Of a stretch of DNA of 64,000 nt, positions 29,404-38,829 are shown piece after piece. The stretch's first letter is position 1. Each line of letters begins with the position of its first letter. The notes under the pieces were generated by a model. It had not been told where the DNA came from. It saw nothing but the letters and a program-made list of their open reading frames with translations, and ran no database searches. Position numbers and translations under genes: made by a program. Origin of the DNA: Marinifilum sp. D714 (GTDB taxonomy: Bacteria > Bacteroidota > Bacteroidia > Bacteroidales > Marinifilaceae); contig NZ_JALPNU010000004.1 in assembly GCF_030851345.1 (NCBI RefSeq), forward strand, positions 248,001 through 312,000. The letters run 5' to 3'.

Positions 29404-32400
29404 ATGCTTTATATATTTTCTCCGAAAAGGATATTAATACTATTTTTTTTCTATTTGCTTGCTTTTTCTTTAGCGGCTCAAAACTATGTGCAAGATCAGT
29501 ATTTGTTGGTCGATCAGTTAAATAGGTCTAACCATTGGGCTGATTCCATCTTTTCTACCATGAGTGAGGATGAAAAAATTTCTCAATTGTTCATGATTGC
29601 GGCTTATTCCAATAAAAACAAAAAGGAAACAGAGCGCATTGCATCAATAGTAGATCAATATCAGATTGGTGGAATTATCTTTTTTCATGGAGAACCAGGC
29701 AAGCAAGCCGAATTAAGCAATTGGTATCAAAGTTTATCGAAAGTACCAATGTGGCTTGGTATGGATGCGGAAAATGGCTTGGGGATGAGGTTGAAACAAA
29801 CCATTAGCTATCCTCGTCAACTCATGGTGGGCGCTATTCAGGATAATGAGTTGATATACAGATTGGGGAAGCAAATTGGTAAGGAATGCAAGCGATTGGG
29901 TGTACATGTGAACTTTGCACCGGTGATGGATGTGAATAATAATCCTGTCAATCCTGTTATTAATAGCAGATCTTTTGGTGAAGATCGATACAATGTGGCC
30001 AACAAATCCTATGCGTTTGCCAATGGAATGCAGAGTTCTGGTGTAATCGCAGTTGGGAAGCACTTTCCAGGGCATGGCGATACAGATACCGATTCTCATG
30101 TTGATCTTCCAGTTTTGAATCACAATCGTGCAAGATTGGATTCGATTGAACTTTATCCCTTTAAAAAAGTGATTGCCCAGGGGTTGGGTGGTGTGATGAT
30201 TTCTCACTTGAATGTGCCTGCCTTGGATCCAAATCAGAAGGTGGCAACTTTATCGAGACCTATTGTTTCCGATTTACTTAAAAATGAGTTGGGTTTTAAA
30301 GGATTGGTTTTTACCGATGCCTTAAATATGAAGGGAGTTCGCAAGTACTACGAAAAAGGAAAAGTTGATGTAAAAGCTTTAAAGGCTGGGAATGATGTTT
30401 TGCTTTTTACTGAGGATGTACAAATTTCATTAAAGGAAATTAAAGCTGCGATCGAAAATGGTGAGCTAAGCTGGGAGGAAATCAATGAGAAATGTAAGAA
30501 AATTCTGAAGGCCAAGTATTGGTTAGGACTTCACAACTATAAGCCTGTAAATACTGAAAGACTTTGGTCGGGCCTGAATACACAGGAGGGATTTATATTG
30601 CGCAGGCAATTGGCCGAACAGTCTATCACACTACTGAAGAATGATAGAAATCTATTGCCATTAAAACGTTTGGATACATTGAAGGTAGCCTCCATTGCCA
30701 TGGGCGCTTCTATTCGAAATAGATTTCAAGAGTATTTGGGAAGATATACCGATATCGATTTTTACCAGATTGAAAAGGATGCTTCGGAAGAGCATTTCGA
30801 GATTTTGAAAGAGAAACTCGACAAATACAACCTGTTAATCGTAAGTATGCACGATACGGATCAACGTCCTTCCAAAAACTTTGGAATTACTGACCAAACG
30901 GTGCAATTGTTGTCAGAAATATCTGACAATAAAAAAGTGGTTTTCGACCTATTTGGCAATCCTTATGCTTTGGATCGATATCGAAATCTAAAAGATTTGG
31001 ATGCCATTTTGGTTTCTTATCAGGATAGTAGAGAGGCGCAAATGGCTTCTGCTCAGATTGTTTTTGGAGGTTTGGCGGCTAAAGGAAAACTTCCGGTAAC
31101 GGTAAATGATCATTTTAAGGTAGGCTCAGGAATTGAAACTGTTCATAACCGATTGGGATATTCATTGCCTGAACAGGTTGGTCTGAGTACTTTGAAATTA
31201 AATGTAATTGATTCGATAGCAGAAGATGCCATCAAACAAAAGGCAACTCCCGGATGCCAGATTTTGATTGCACGTTCAGGGAAAGTTGTATTCAATAAGT
31301 CCTATGGACACCATACTTACACAAGGAAAAGGCCTGTTCGAAATCCAGATATTTACGATTTGGCTTCCCTTACCAAAATTACAGCAACCTTACCGGCATT
31401 GATGCAAATGACGGATGAAGGTTGGATTGATGTTGATGCCAATATTGGCAAATACTATTCGAAGGCTAAGGATTCGAATAAAGACAGCCTGATTTTAAGA
31501 AAGATTCTTGCACATGAAGCTCGTTTGTTAAGCTGGAAACCATTTCACTGGGAGGCTGTTGATTCTACAAGTTTTAAGGATAACCTATTTAGCAGAAGCT
31601 ATTCCAAGAGATACAGTTTAAAACTTGGAAAGAACCTTTACATTGATAGAAATTACAAATTCAAGAAAGGAATTTTATCAAAAGTGAAGTCTGATACTTA
31701 CCCGATTGAGGTAGCCAAAAATCTATATATCAATAATAATTACAAGGACACCATACTGCAAGGAATTTTGGATTCGGATTACCGTGAGAAGAATGGTTAC
31801 AAGTACAGTGATTTGGGATTTATCCTGATGGGGGAAATGATATACGAAAGATCAGGAGAACCTCTGGATAGTTATGTGAGTCGTCATTTCTATCGTCAGT
31901 TGGGAGCCGGAACTTTAGGATATCATCCCAAAAGAAGATTTAGCTTAAAGCGAATTGTACCAACTCAAAAGGATAATTTCTTTAGAAAGCAATGGTTAAA
32001 AGGATATGTGCACGATCCTACATCCGCAATGCTAGGAGGTGTGGCAGGTCATGCCGGTATGTTTGGCAATGCCAGCGACTTGGCTAAACTGGCTCAAATG
32101 TATTTGCAAAAAGGAGAATATGGCAGCGAAATGTACATTGGGTCCGAAACCATGGAGAAGTTTACTTCGCGAGCATATCCTGAAGGAGAAAACAGAAGGG
32201 GAATAGGCTTTGACAAACCATTTTTAGATCCGACCGATGAAAATGGACCAACCAGTAATTTGGCTTCATTGTCAAGTTATGGACATACAGGTTTTACGGG
32301 AACCATGATTTGGATCGACCCTGATTATGATTTGGTATATATCTTTTTATCGAACCGAATTTGCCCTGATGAAACTAATGTGAAATTGATGGAAATGGAC

Positions 32401-32514
32401 GTCAGAACCAAAATACAGGAGTGTATTTACAAGGCCGTAAGACCGGAAATTACTCCTGCAAGACAGTTTTCTAATTTGTTGGTTTCACCACTTGATGAAA
32501 GGATTTTCAATTAA
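29404..32514 (+). CDS. GH3 beta-N-acetylhexosaminidase fused to a serine beta-lactamase-like domain
   Basis: This 1036-residue secreted protein has a signal peptide ending near FSLAAQ. Residues 45-375 form a GH3 TIM barrel of the NagZ type, with KHFPGHGDTDTDSH (catalytic His/Asp loop, about 219-232) and nucleophile Asp305 in FTDALNM. A GH3 C-terminal alpha/beta domain follows (about 400-590). Residues 600-1025 are a beta-lactamase/PBP-like hydrolase with Ser655-x-x-Lys658 in LASLTKI, YSDLGF as the Y-x-N-like motif, and GHTGFTG near the end. The fusion is typical of Bacteroidota cell-wall turnover. Its last 30 bp overlap the convergent CYTH gene. Confidence 0.92.
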   Translation: MLYIFSPKRILILFFFYLLAFSLAAQNYVQDQYLLVDQLNRSNHWADSIFSTMSEDEKISQLFMIAAYSNKNKKETERIASIVDQYQIGGIIFFHGEPGKQAELSNWYQSLSKVPMWLGMDAENGLGMRLKQTISYPRQLMVGAIQDNELIYRLGKQIGKECKRLGVHVNFAPVMDVNNNPVNPVINSRSFGEDRYNVANKSYAFANGMQSSGVIAVGKHFPGHGDTDTDSHVDLPVLNHNRARLDSIELYPFKKVIAQGLGGVMISHLNVPALDPNQKVATLSRPIVSDLLKNELGFKGLVFTDALNMKGVRKYYEKGKVDVKALKAGNDVLLFTEDVQISLKEIKAAIENGELSWEEINEKCKKILKAKYWLGLHNYKPVNTERLWSGLNTQEGFILRRQLAEQSITLLKNDRNLLPLKRLDTLKVASIAMGASIRNRFQEYLGRYTDIDFYQIEKDASEEHFEILKEKLDKYNLLIVSMHDTDQRPSKNFGITDQTVQLLSEISDNKKVVFDLFGNPYALDRYRNLKDLDAILVSYQDSREAQMASAQIVFGGLAAKGKLPVTVNDHFKVGSGIETVHNRLGYSLPEQVGLSTLKLNVIDSIAEDAIKQKATPGCQILIARSGKVVFNKSYGHHTYTRKRPVRNPDIYDLASLTKITATLPALMQMTDEGWIDVDANIGKYYSKAKDSNKDSLILRKILAHEARLLSWKPFHWEAVDSTSFKDNLFSRSYSKRYSLKLGKNLYIDRNYKFKKGILSKVKSDTYPIEVAKNLYINNNYKDTILQGILDSDYREKNGYKYSDLGFILMGEMIYERSGEPLDSYVSRHFYRQLGAGTLGYHPKRRFSLKRIVPTQKDNFFRKQWLKGYVHDPTSAMLGGVAGHAGMFGNASDLAKLAQMYLQKGEYGSEMYIGSETMEKFTSRAYPEGENRRGIGFDKPFLDPTDENGPTSNLASLSSYGHTGFTGTMIWIDPDYDLVYIFLSNRICPDETNVKLMEMDVRTKIQECIYKAVRPEITPARQFSNLLVSPLDERIFN

Positions 32515-32943
32515 GGAGACATTCAAATATTTTGGATCATTGCTGACTTCCTGATCAATCCATTCGGGAAGTTCAATTTGTTCTTCGGAAGATGTCAGTT
32601 CAATTTCAGCAACAATTAAGCCCTGGTTGTCGCCATGGAATACATCCACTTCCCAGGTGTGTTGATTCATAGGAATCAGGTATCGGGTTTTCTCTATTTT
32701 AGCATCACATAGTTCAAGCAGTTCATGAGCATCCGTCATGGGAATCTCATATTCAAATTCGCTTCTCTTTAAAATGTCATTTCCCGATTTAATCGTTAGA
32801 AAAGCTTTTTCGCCAGCAATTCTAATTCGTAAACTTTTCTGTGGATCGCTCCAGATGTACCCTTGAATAAACTTTATTCCATCATTGGGAAGAGGGAGCA
32901 AATCATGATTTACCAGGAATTTTCTTTCTATTTCTATTGCCAT
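32485..32943 (-). CDS. CYTH domain protein
   Basis: This 152-residue cytoplasmic protein begins MAIEIERKFLVNHD, the ExExK signature of the CYTH/triphosphate-tunnel fold. Further tunnel-strand residues are seen in LRIRIAGEKAFLTIKSG, EFEYEIP and IVAEIELTSSEE. Relatives are adenylate cyclases, inorganic triphosphatases or thiamine triphosphatases; the short prokaryotic form usually hydrolyses triphosphates. It lies 10 bp downstream of coaX in one operon and overlaps the end of the GH3 gene tail-to-tail. Confidence 0.93.
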   Translation of the reverse strand: MAIEIERKFLVNHDLLPLPNDGIKFIQGYIWSDPQKSLRIRIAGEKAFLTIKSGNDILKRSEFEYEIPMTDAHELLELCDAKIEKTRYLIPMNQHTWEVDVFHGDNQGLIVAEIELTSSEEQIELPEWIDQEVSNDPKYLNVSLIENPFIKW

Positions 32944-32953
32944 TTTTCAGTTA

Positions 32954-33724
32954 TCACTGTTTGTAAAATTGATTTCCGATGATTTTTAAGCCATCAAGAG
33001 TCAAATCAGGTTCGTGGTGATCAAAACAATCAATTACCGGAAGCATAACTTTTGATAAACCACCAGTTGCAATCACCCTTGTTTCGCCTTCTAATTCTGA
33101 TTTAATTTCTTTCAAAAGATATTCAACCAAACCCTTGTAACCCATTACAATTCCTGCTTGCAGTGCATGTGTGGTATTTTTACCAATGCATGATGGAGGA
33201 ACTGCAATGTCAACATTGGGCAGCTTTGCAGTATTCTGAGATAGAGATGCCATTGCGGTTTTTAAACCAGGAGCAATGCTCACGCCAAGTAGGTTGCCAT
33301 CAGCTTTTATAGCAGTAAAAGTAAGTGCTGTACCAAAATCAACAACAATACAATTGCCTTTGTATTTGTTGTGAGCTGCAACTGCATTTGCTACCAAATC
33401 GGTTCCTATCTCGTAAGGATTTTTGATTCCGATATTTAATTTCGGATATAGTTCAGGTCCTATTACCAATGGTTCTTTTCCGAATAGCTTTTTGATCATT
33501 TCCCGAATGGGCAGAATTAGTGAAGGAACCACACTACTTACTACGATTTTATCAATTTCTTCGAGTTTAATGTTTCGGCTGGAAAGTAAGGTACGATAGA
33601 TTACTTCGTACTCATCTGCAGTTTTGTTGGCAACCGTATGAATCCTAAATTGTTCAGTCCATTGGTTGTTGTCTGACAAACCACAAACCACATTGGAATT
33701 TCCTATGTCAATGGCTAATAACAT
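32954..33724 (-). CDS. coaX: type III pantothenate kinase
   Basis: This 256-residue ASKHA-fold kinase catalyses the first step of coenzyme A synthesis. The phosphate motif is AIDIGNSNVVCG. The pantothenate-site segment YEIGTDLVANAVAAHNKY is followed by VVDFGTALTFTAI and VSIAPGLKTAMASLSQNTAKLP, all diagnostic for CoaX. It sits in the middle of the dehydrogenase-coaX-CYTH operon, with gaps of 22 and 10 bp. Confidence 0.97.
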   Translation of the reverse strand: MLLAIDIGNSNVVCGLSDNNQWTEQFRIHTVANKTADEYEVIYRTLLSSRNIKLEEIDKIVVSSVVPSLILPIREMIKKLFGKEPLVIGPELYPKLNIGIKNPYEIGTDLVANAVAAHNKYKGNCIVVDFGTALTFTAIKADGNLLGVSIAPGLKTAMASLSQNTAKLPNVDIAVPPSCIGKNTTHALQAGIVMGYKGLVEYLLKEIKSELEGETRVIATGGLSKVMLPVIDCFDHHEPDLTLDGLKIIGNQFYKQ

Positions 33725-33746
33725 CTATTTGTAAATGATTTTAACT

Positions 33747-34715
33747 CTAATTTACTCTGTTTTTTTCTTTTCCGTCAATTAAAAAGGAAACGATATTCTC
33801 GCTGGCCTCTTTGCCCATTTCTATTCTGGTTTCGATTGTGGCTGTTCCAATATGCGGAACTACAACTACATTCTCCATTTGCAATAGTTCTGGATGAATT
33901 TTGGGCTCGTGTTCAAACACATCCAAAGCAGCACCTGCTATGGTGTTCTTTTTTAGCGCGTCAACAAGCTCCTGCTCGTTCACCACTGGTCCTCGTGCCG
34001 TATTGATAAGCAATGCAGTATCTTTCATCAGCTCCAACTCCTTCTCCCCAATTAGGTGATGTGTTTCATCAGTTAACGGGCAATTCAAGGAAACCACATC
34101 CGACTGTTCCAGTAAATCGGTAAAACTAAGGTATTGATATGCTGAATTGTCTATTTTGTTGCGATTGTAATACACTACTCTCATACCAAAAGCTTCGGCT
34201 TTTTTGGCAACGGATTTTCCAATTTTTCCCATTCCAACAATACCAAGAGTTTTACCATGCAATCCGGTTCCTAGGTTTTTCATGACTCCCCATTCAAAAT
34301 CGGGATTGGTTTTTAGACCATGATGACACTTTGCAATACCTCTGGAAAGAGATAAGATCAATGCCAGGCAAAGTTCGGCTGTAGGCTCACAAACTGCTTC
34401 TGGCGTATTGCAAACCACAATCCCTTTTTTGCCAGCCGTTTTGATATCGATATTATTAAAACCTACTCCGTAATTGCTGATGATTTTCAATTGCTTGCCA
34501 GCTTCAATTACCTCTTTGGGAATTTCTTTGTTGAATATCGACAAGAGTGCGACACAGCCTGGGATTCTTTCAATTAATTCTTCGGTTGAGAAAAATTCTT
34601 TACCAGGATATATCAAATCAAAATCTTTTTCGAGCTCCAAAAGTCCTTGAGGAGGAATAGAATAGGCGATGAGGATTTTGTCTTTCACAATGTAATTTTT
34701 TAGTGATAATTTCAA
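33747..34715 (-). CDS. D-isomer-specific 2-hydroxyacid dehydrogenase
   Basis: This 322-residue NAD(P)-dependent oxidoreductase is of the glyoxylate/hydroxypyruvate reductase or phosphoglycerate dehydrogenase type. The dinucleotide motif is GIVGMGKIGKSVAKKAEAFG. The active-site Arg is in LINTARGPVVNE, Glu in DVFEHEP and His in VVPHIGTATIETR. It is first in the operon with coaX and the CYTH gene, although no metabolic link is obvious. The exact substrate cannot be read from sequence. Confidence 0.92.
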   Translation of the reverse strand: MKLSLKNYIVKDKILIAYSIPPQGLLELEKDFDLIYPGKEFFSTEELIERIPGCVALLSIFNKEIPKEVIEAGKQLKIISNYGVGFNNIDIKTAGKKGIVVCNTPEAVCEPTAELCLALILSLSRGIAKCHHGLKTNPDFEWGVMKNLGTGLHGKTLGIVGMGKIGKSVAKKAEAFGMRVVYYNRNKIDNSAYQYLSFTDLLEQSDVVSLNCPLTDETHHLIGEKELELMKDTALLINTARGPVVNEQELVDALKKNTIAGAALDVFEHEPKIHPELLQMENVVVVPHIGTATIETRIEMGKEASENIVSFLIDGKEKNRVN

Positions 34716-34856
34716 TTTTGAAATTTAAGCAATCATTATTAATAAGCTGTATTGGATGCTAAAAATTCTGGAAATTAAAAGGCAAATTTAAAAATTGATG
34801 CTTTCTTCGTAGCTTTGCGATATTATCATATCTACAAAACAAACACTACACGCCAA

Positions 34857-36014
34857 ATGATATTATTGGATAAACCTTACGTTTCCAAGTTTTTAAAGGA
34901 AACAATAGTAAAATATGATTTTCCTGCCTTAGATACTGGAAACATCACAGAACATGGAGAACTAAGTTTGATAAGCCCTGAAGAAATTATTAAAAATTTT
35001 CAGAATGATTCCAATAGCAGGTTGTATACCAATTCTGAAAATTCAATCAACTGGGTGGTGAAGAATTTGGGTTTTACAAAATTGCCGGAATACATTAATT
35101 TTTTCAAGAATAAGGTTGAGTTTCGCAAGCTGATTCAGAAAATGTATCCCAACTTTTTCTTTCGAGAAGTGGGTTTGAAAGAGTTGGATGAGATCAAACT
35201 GGAAGAATTGCCAATGCCATTTATTATTAAGCCTGCTGTTGGTTTCTTAAGTTTAGGAGTTCACAAGGTGTTGAATCAGGAAGACTGGGTACGAGTAAAA
35301 CAATTGATCAAAGATGAGTTTACCGAAGCTCAAAGCCTGTTTCCAATCGAGGTGGTAAATGCTTCTAGTTTTCTGATTGAAGAAATTATTGAAGGGGAAG
35401 AGTTTGCTTTTGATGCCTATTTCGATGAAGTGGGAGAGGCTACCGTATTAGGGATTTCGAAGCATTTGTTTTCTTCAGATACCGATGTAAGCGACAGGGT
35501 TTATTATACATCCAAAGAAACCATTAAGCAATACCTTGAGCCTTTCACCCAATTTGTTCAGCAGCTTGGAAAAGAAGCCAATCTGAAAAACTTCCCGGTG
35601 CATGTTGAGGTACGTGTGGATAAGCAAGGAATATTGATTCCGATTGAAGTAAATCCAATGCGATTTGGAGGCTGGTGTACAACGGCAGACTTAACATATT
35701 TTGCTAGTAAACTGAATCCATATTACTGTTTTCTAAAAAATATCAAACCAGATTGGAATCAAGTTTTGGAGGAGATGGATGATGAAGTTTACTCTTTAAT
35801 TATTCTCGATAATTCAACAGGAATTCCTTCGAAAGAGATTGCGAAATTCGATTATGATGCCTTGTTGACCAAATTTGTTCAACCATTGGAATTGAGAAAA
35901 GTAGATTATAAAATGTATTCTATTTTTGGAATGCTATACACCAAAACTCCTAAGAATCAATTTTCGGAAATTGAGGAAATTCTAACTTCGGATTTAAAGG
36001 AGTTCGTTCAATAA
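34857..36014 (+). CDS. ATP-grasp domain protein
   Basis: From ATG 34857 the protein has 385 residues (MILLDKPYVSKFLKET). The frame opens 14 codons earlier, in the likely leader. The ATP-grasp core is visible: PMPFIIKPAVGFLSLGVHKV (nucleotide-binding Lys and glycine loop), FLIEEIIEGEEFAFDAYFD, and VEVRVDKQGILIPIEVNPMRFGG with the Glu-x-Asn metal ligands. Such enzymes ligate a carboxylate to an amine or thiol. It heads an operon with a GNAT acetyltransferase (5-bp gap) and a methyltransferase (9-bp gap). The substrate is unknown. Confidence 0.85.
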   Translation: MILLDKPYVSKFLKETIVKYDFPALDTGNITEHGELSLISPEEIIKNFQNDSNSRLYTNSENSINWVVKNLGFTKLPEYINFFKNKVEFRKLIQKMYPNFFFREVGLKELDEIKLEELPMPFIIKPAVGFLSLGVHKVLNQEDWVRVKQLIKDEFTEAQSLFPIEVVNASSFLIEEIIEGEEFAFDAYFDEVGEATVLGISKHLFSSDTDVSDRVYYTSKETIKQYLEPFTQFVQQLGKEANLKNFPVHVEVRVDKQGILIPIEVNPMRFGGWCTTADLTYFASKLNPYYCFLKNIKPDWNQVLEEMDDEVYSLIILDNSTGIPSKEIAKFDYDALLTKFVQPLELRKVDYKMYSIFGMLYTKTPKNQFSEIEEILTSDLKEFVQ

Positions 36015-36019
36015 AATTG

Positions 36020-36541
36020 ATGATTGAAAAGATTAAGATACGTGAAGCCAAATTTGGAGATGCCAGCAAAATTACAATGCTAAAGCTTCAGGTTTGGCTT
36101 CATACATATGCTACCGATGGTATTGAAGGAGAATATGCCGATTACCTTGTAGCTGAAATTTCCCAGGAAAAGACAGAACATATCATTCAAAATCCTGACA
36201 AGAAAATTTTTTTGCTAGAAAAAGAGGGAGGTACAATTGGTTGTTATCAATTGGATTTTGATACCCTATGTCCGAATCCAGAAATTAATGCACCCGAATT
36301 ATCCGTTTTGTACCTTTCACAACATTTTCAAGGAAAGGGATTGGGCAAATTTATGCTGAAACATGCCGAAGAGGAAATCTTAAAATCGGGTTCTGATGCC
36401 ATTTGGCTAACGGCATATTATGAAAATAAACAAGCCATTACTTTCTATCAGCATCAAAATTATGAGATTAAAGGCAAATGTTATTTCGAAATGGGCGATA
36501 GCCAATACGAGAATTGGGTGTTCTGGAAAACTTTAAAATAA
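36020..36541 (+). CDS. GNAT family N-acetyltransferase
   Basis: This 173-residue acetyltransferase starts at ATG 36020, five bases after the ATP-grasp stop. The acetyl-CoA-binding motif A is LYLSQHFQGKGLGKFMLKHA (Q-x-x-G-x-G pattern). Motif B is WLTAYYENKQAITFYQHQNY. It acetylates an amine on a small molecule or protein; the target cannot be told. Tight spacing places it in an operon with the ATP-grasp and methyltransferase genes. Confidence 0.92.
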   Translation: MIEKIKIREAKFGDASKITMLKLQVWLHTYATDGIEGEYADYLVAEISQEKTEHIIQNPDKKIFLLEKEGGTIGCYQLDFDTLCPNPEINAPELSVLYLSQHFQGKGLGKFMLKHAEEEILKSGSDAIWLTAYYENKQAITFYQHQNYEIKGKCYFEMGDSQYENWVFWKTLK

Positions 36542-36550
36542 TTAGCAGAC

Positions 36551-37165
36551 ATGAAAGAATTTTGGGACGAAAGATATAGTCAGGATCAATTTGCATATGG
36601 GGAAGAACCAAATGCATTTGTAAAAGAGAAGCTACCTATGTTCGAAGTGGGGAAGGTATTATTCCCGGCAGAAGGTGAAGGACGCAATTCAGTGTATGCA
36701 GCTCAATTGGGTTGGGAAGTATCGGCATTTGATTTTAGTGCTAGGGGAAAAGAAAAAGCCGATGAATTGGCGAGTTCGAAAAATCTGAAGATAGACTACA
36801 GAGTTTGCAGTTTTTTAGAGGAAAGCTACAAAAGAGAGGAGTTCGATCTTATTTGTATGACCTTTGTACATTTCGATCCGAAGATTAAAACGGAAATGCA
36901 CAAGCGTTTGGATAGTTACCTAAAACCAGGGGGACATATTATTTTCGAAGCATTTAGCAAAGAGCATCGAGAGCTTAATAAGCTAAACCCCGAAGCAGGA
37001 GGTCCTTCTGATGCCAAATACATGTATTCCATTGAAGAAATTGAACGCGATTTTAGCAATTACGAGATCATTGAGTTGAAAAAGGAATTGGTGCATCTAA
37101 ATGAAGGAGTCGGACATGTAGGAGAGAGTTCCTTGATTCGATTTATTGGGAAGAAAAAAGAATAA
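36551..37165 (+). CDS. class I SAM-dependent methyltransferase
   Basis: This 204-residue protein starts FWDERYSQDQFAYGEEPN, as in the TehB/thiopurine-methyltransferase-like group. The SAM site is VLFPAEGEGRNSVYAAQLGW with the acidic residue in VSAFDFSARG, followed by YKREEFDLICMTFVHF and the strand LKPGGHIIFEAF. The length fits this small family, which methylates oxyanions or small thiols. It is last in the three-gene operon. Confidence 0.9.
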   Translation: MKEFWDERYSQDQFAYGEEPNAFVKEKLPMFEVGKVLFPAEGEGRNSVYAAQLGWEVSAFDFSARGKEKADELASSKNLKIDYRVCSFLEESYKREEFDLICMTFVHFDPKIKTEMHKRLDSYLKPGGHIIFEAFSKEHRELNKLNPEAGGPSDAKYMYSIEEIERDFSNYEIIELKKELVHLNEGVGHVGESSLIRFIGKKKE

Positions 37166-37246
37166 ACGACTAGCCGGAAATGATCTTTCGATGATAATTT
37201 TTGCAATTAAAATTTGCCAGTATCTTGATATATTTTTCTCTCGATA

Positions 37247-37327
37247 CTGAGCAAATCCTCTCATGAGGTTCAATTTTAGAAATGGAACATGATAGAATTG
37301 TTATCCAGCCATAGACAAAAGGGGTTA
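37247..37327 (-). repeat. attC-like element 1, after the HD gene
   Basis: Read on the minus strand it begins with TAACCCC, where TAA is the stop codon of the HD gene. It contains the family core GCTGGATAACAATTCTATC and GTTCCATTTCTAAAATTGAA, then a CCTCATGAGAGG hairpin. Its distal end is diverged and has no clear GTT. Confidence 0.65.
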
Positions 37328-37915
37328 TTTCTTTAAAATGCCTTTTTCAACACTTTCCTCAAGAAGTTTTTCAGTATAATTCCAAAGTTCTGTCGAACCG
37401 TTTTTGATTATTTTTTTCTTATCGTAAACCGTTTGATATTTTACTCCAAACTCCTCCCATGTTCCACCATTATTGGATGTATTCTGCAACAAAGGTTCAA
37501 GTCTGTCCATCGACTTGGCAAATTTTGCCTCATTAGAAATGCCATCTTCAAACTCGGTCCAAATTTCGATAAATTCTGCAGCTTGTTTCTCAGGTAGCAT
37601 CCCAAAAATTCGCTTGGCACATTTCAGCTCCTCTTCGGTATTATCGTGATTTTTATTCTGGTCGTATATAAAGGTGTCGCCGGCATCTATTTCTACAATA
37701 TCATGTATCAATACCATTTTTATAACTTTCAACAAATCAATTTTTACATCAGAATATTCGCTTAAAACAATTGCCATCATCGCCAGGTGCCAACTGTGTT
37801 CAGCATCATTTTCGTTTCGGTCGCTATGAAACAATTTTGTCCTTCTCTGGATGTATTTGATTTTATCAATCTCTTTAATGAACTCTATTTGTTTTAATAA
37901 ATTCTCTCTTGTCAT
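37325..37915 (-). CDS. HD domain phosphohydrolase, YfbR/HDDC2-like
   Basis: This 196-residue metal-dependent hydrolase has the HD motif spread as in 5'-deoxynucleotidases: NDAEHSWHLAMMAIVL (first His), MVLIHDIVEIDAGDTF (His-Asp) and a late Asp in AKSMDRLEPLLQ. Such enzymes dephosphorylate deoxynucleoside monophosphates. Its TAA stop is the first triplet of attC-like element 1. It is the last gene of the minus-strand cassette-like array. Confidence 0.9.
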   Translation of the reverse strand: MTRENLLKQIEFIKEIDKIKYIQRRTKLFHSDRNENDAEHSWHLAMMAIVLSEYSDVKIDLLKVIKMVLIHDIVEIDAGDTFIYDQNKNHDNTEEELKCAKRIFGMLPEKQAAEFIEIWTEFEDGISNEAKFAKSMDRLEPLLQNTSNNGGTWEEFGVKYQTVYDKKKIIKNGSTELWNYTEKLLEESVEKGILKK

Positions 37916-38090
37916 TTCAATGTCTGTTTTTTATCCCCTTACCAGGGGTGACTGTATAGAAAGTAGTCGATTGCTGGCCTCAAACTGATTTAACTGTTTT
38001 AAAATTGTAGTGCGCTTAAGCTTTTGAATCGAATAATAGCTGGACTGTTTGTAAATGCAGACCTATGTTGGTTTTTTCTTTGTTTCTGAT

Positions 38091-38492
38091 TTATTCAGGC
38101 AAACGTTCAAATTTAGTTATTTCCTCCAAAGACTCATCCCAGTTTGCTTTATTTGAAATAAAAATATGGCCATCAGGTTGCTTTTCTAGTGTGGTATCCA
38201 AACAGCCAGCAGGGACTACTAAAAGTTTACCTTCCATTTGTAAATTGGGTAAAGCAGAGCCGCAATTTGTACAAAATGCTTTCAAGTGATTGCTTTTGGG
38301 GGGTTGAAAAACTTTAATTTCAGTTTCAGTCTTCAGCCATTCTAATTTAGCTGTTGTCGAAAATAAGTTTGCAGCATGAGCAGAGCCTGTATCTTTTCTA
38401 CAATATCTGCAATGACACAAATAAAAACTCTCAAAATCACCGATTACTTTAAATTTAATTCCTTTGCACAAACAAGAACCCAAATGTTCCAT
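38091..38492 (-). CDS. GFA family zinc protein
   Basis: This 133-residue protein has the glutathione-dependent formaldehyde-activating enzyme (GFA/CENP-V) fold. Zinc cysteines are in GSCLCKGIKF, LCHCRYCRKDTGS and FCTNCGSALPN, in the conserved order. Family members bind Zn2+ and may act on glutathione-linked aldehydes; most are uncharacterised. No attC-like copy directly follows it; the next gene (HD) is 175 bp downstream. Confidence 0.93.
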   Translation of the reverse strand: MEHLGSCLCKGIKFKVIGDFESFYLCHCRYCRKDTGSAHAANLFSTTAKLEWLKTETEIKVFQPPKSNHLKAFCTNCGSALPNLQMEGKLLVVPAGCLDTTLEKQPDGHIFISNKANWDESLEEITKFERLPE

Positions 38493-38649
38493 ACAATAAG
38501 TATCTGCGTTTATAATTATGAATTTAGAACAAATGCTTTTTCCAGCATTAAAACCAAAATACTCATATTTTTTGACTTACACTTTTCAATCTCTCCTTTA
38601 GTAAAATTCAAAATGGAAACTGTTTCGACCCTCTGTTTAAATAAAATAC

Positions 38650-38722
38650 TGTTACACTACAAGTCTTTTCTCAAGTTCTATTTTGGGAATGGAACGCGAA
38701 AGGATTCAGCATCAGCAAGGAA
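38650..38722 (-). repeat. attC-like element 2a, degenerate
   Basis: It lies head-to-tail with element 2b and has no gene between. The recognisable core on the minus strand is TGCTGAATCCTTTCGCGTTC followed by CCAAAATAGAACTTGAG. It may mark a lost or empty cassette. Confidence 0.5.
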
Positions 38723-38723
38723 A

Positions 38724-38806
38724 AACTTCCGCTACTGCCGAGTTCTCTCGTTTGATTCAATCTTTAATATGGGACAGGATTAAATCTCTCACCAGTAGGG
38801 GAAGTT
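38724..38806 (-). repeat. attC-like element 2b, best-paired copy
   Basis: On the minus strand it runs from AAC to GTT over 83 bp. The outer arms AACTTCC and CTACTG pair with CAGTAG and GGAAGTT across one C-C mismatch. Inside lie the core CATATTAAAGATTGAATC and a CGAG-AGAA-CTCG hairpin. The preceding bases ATTTAAC match the integron inverse core RYYYAAC. It begins about 24 bp after the stop of the 203-residue gene. Confidence 0.7.
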
Positions 38807-38829
38807 AAATTGCGCTATAGGCTTAAGGA

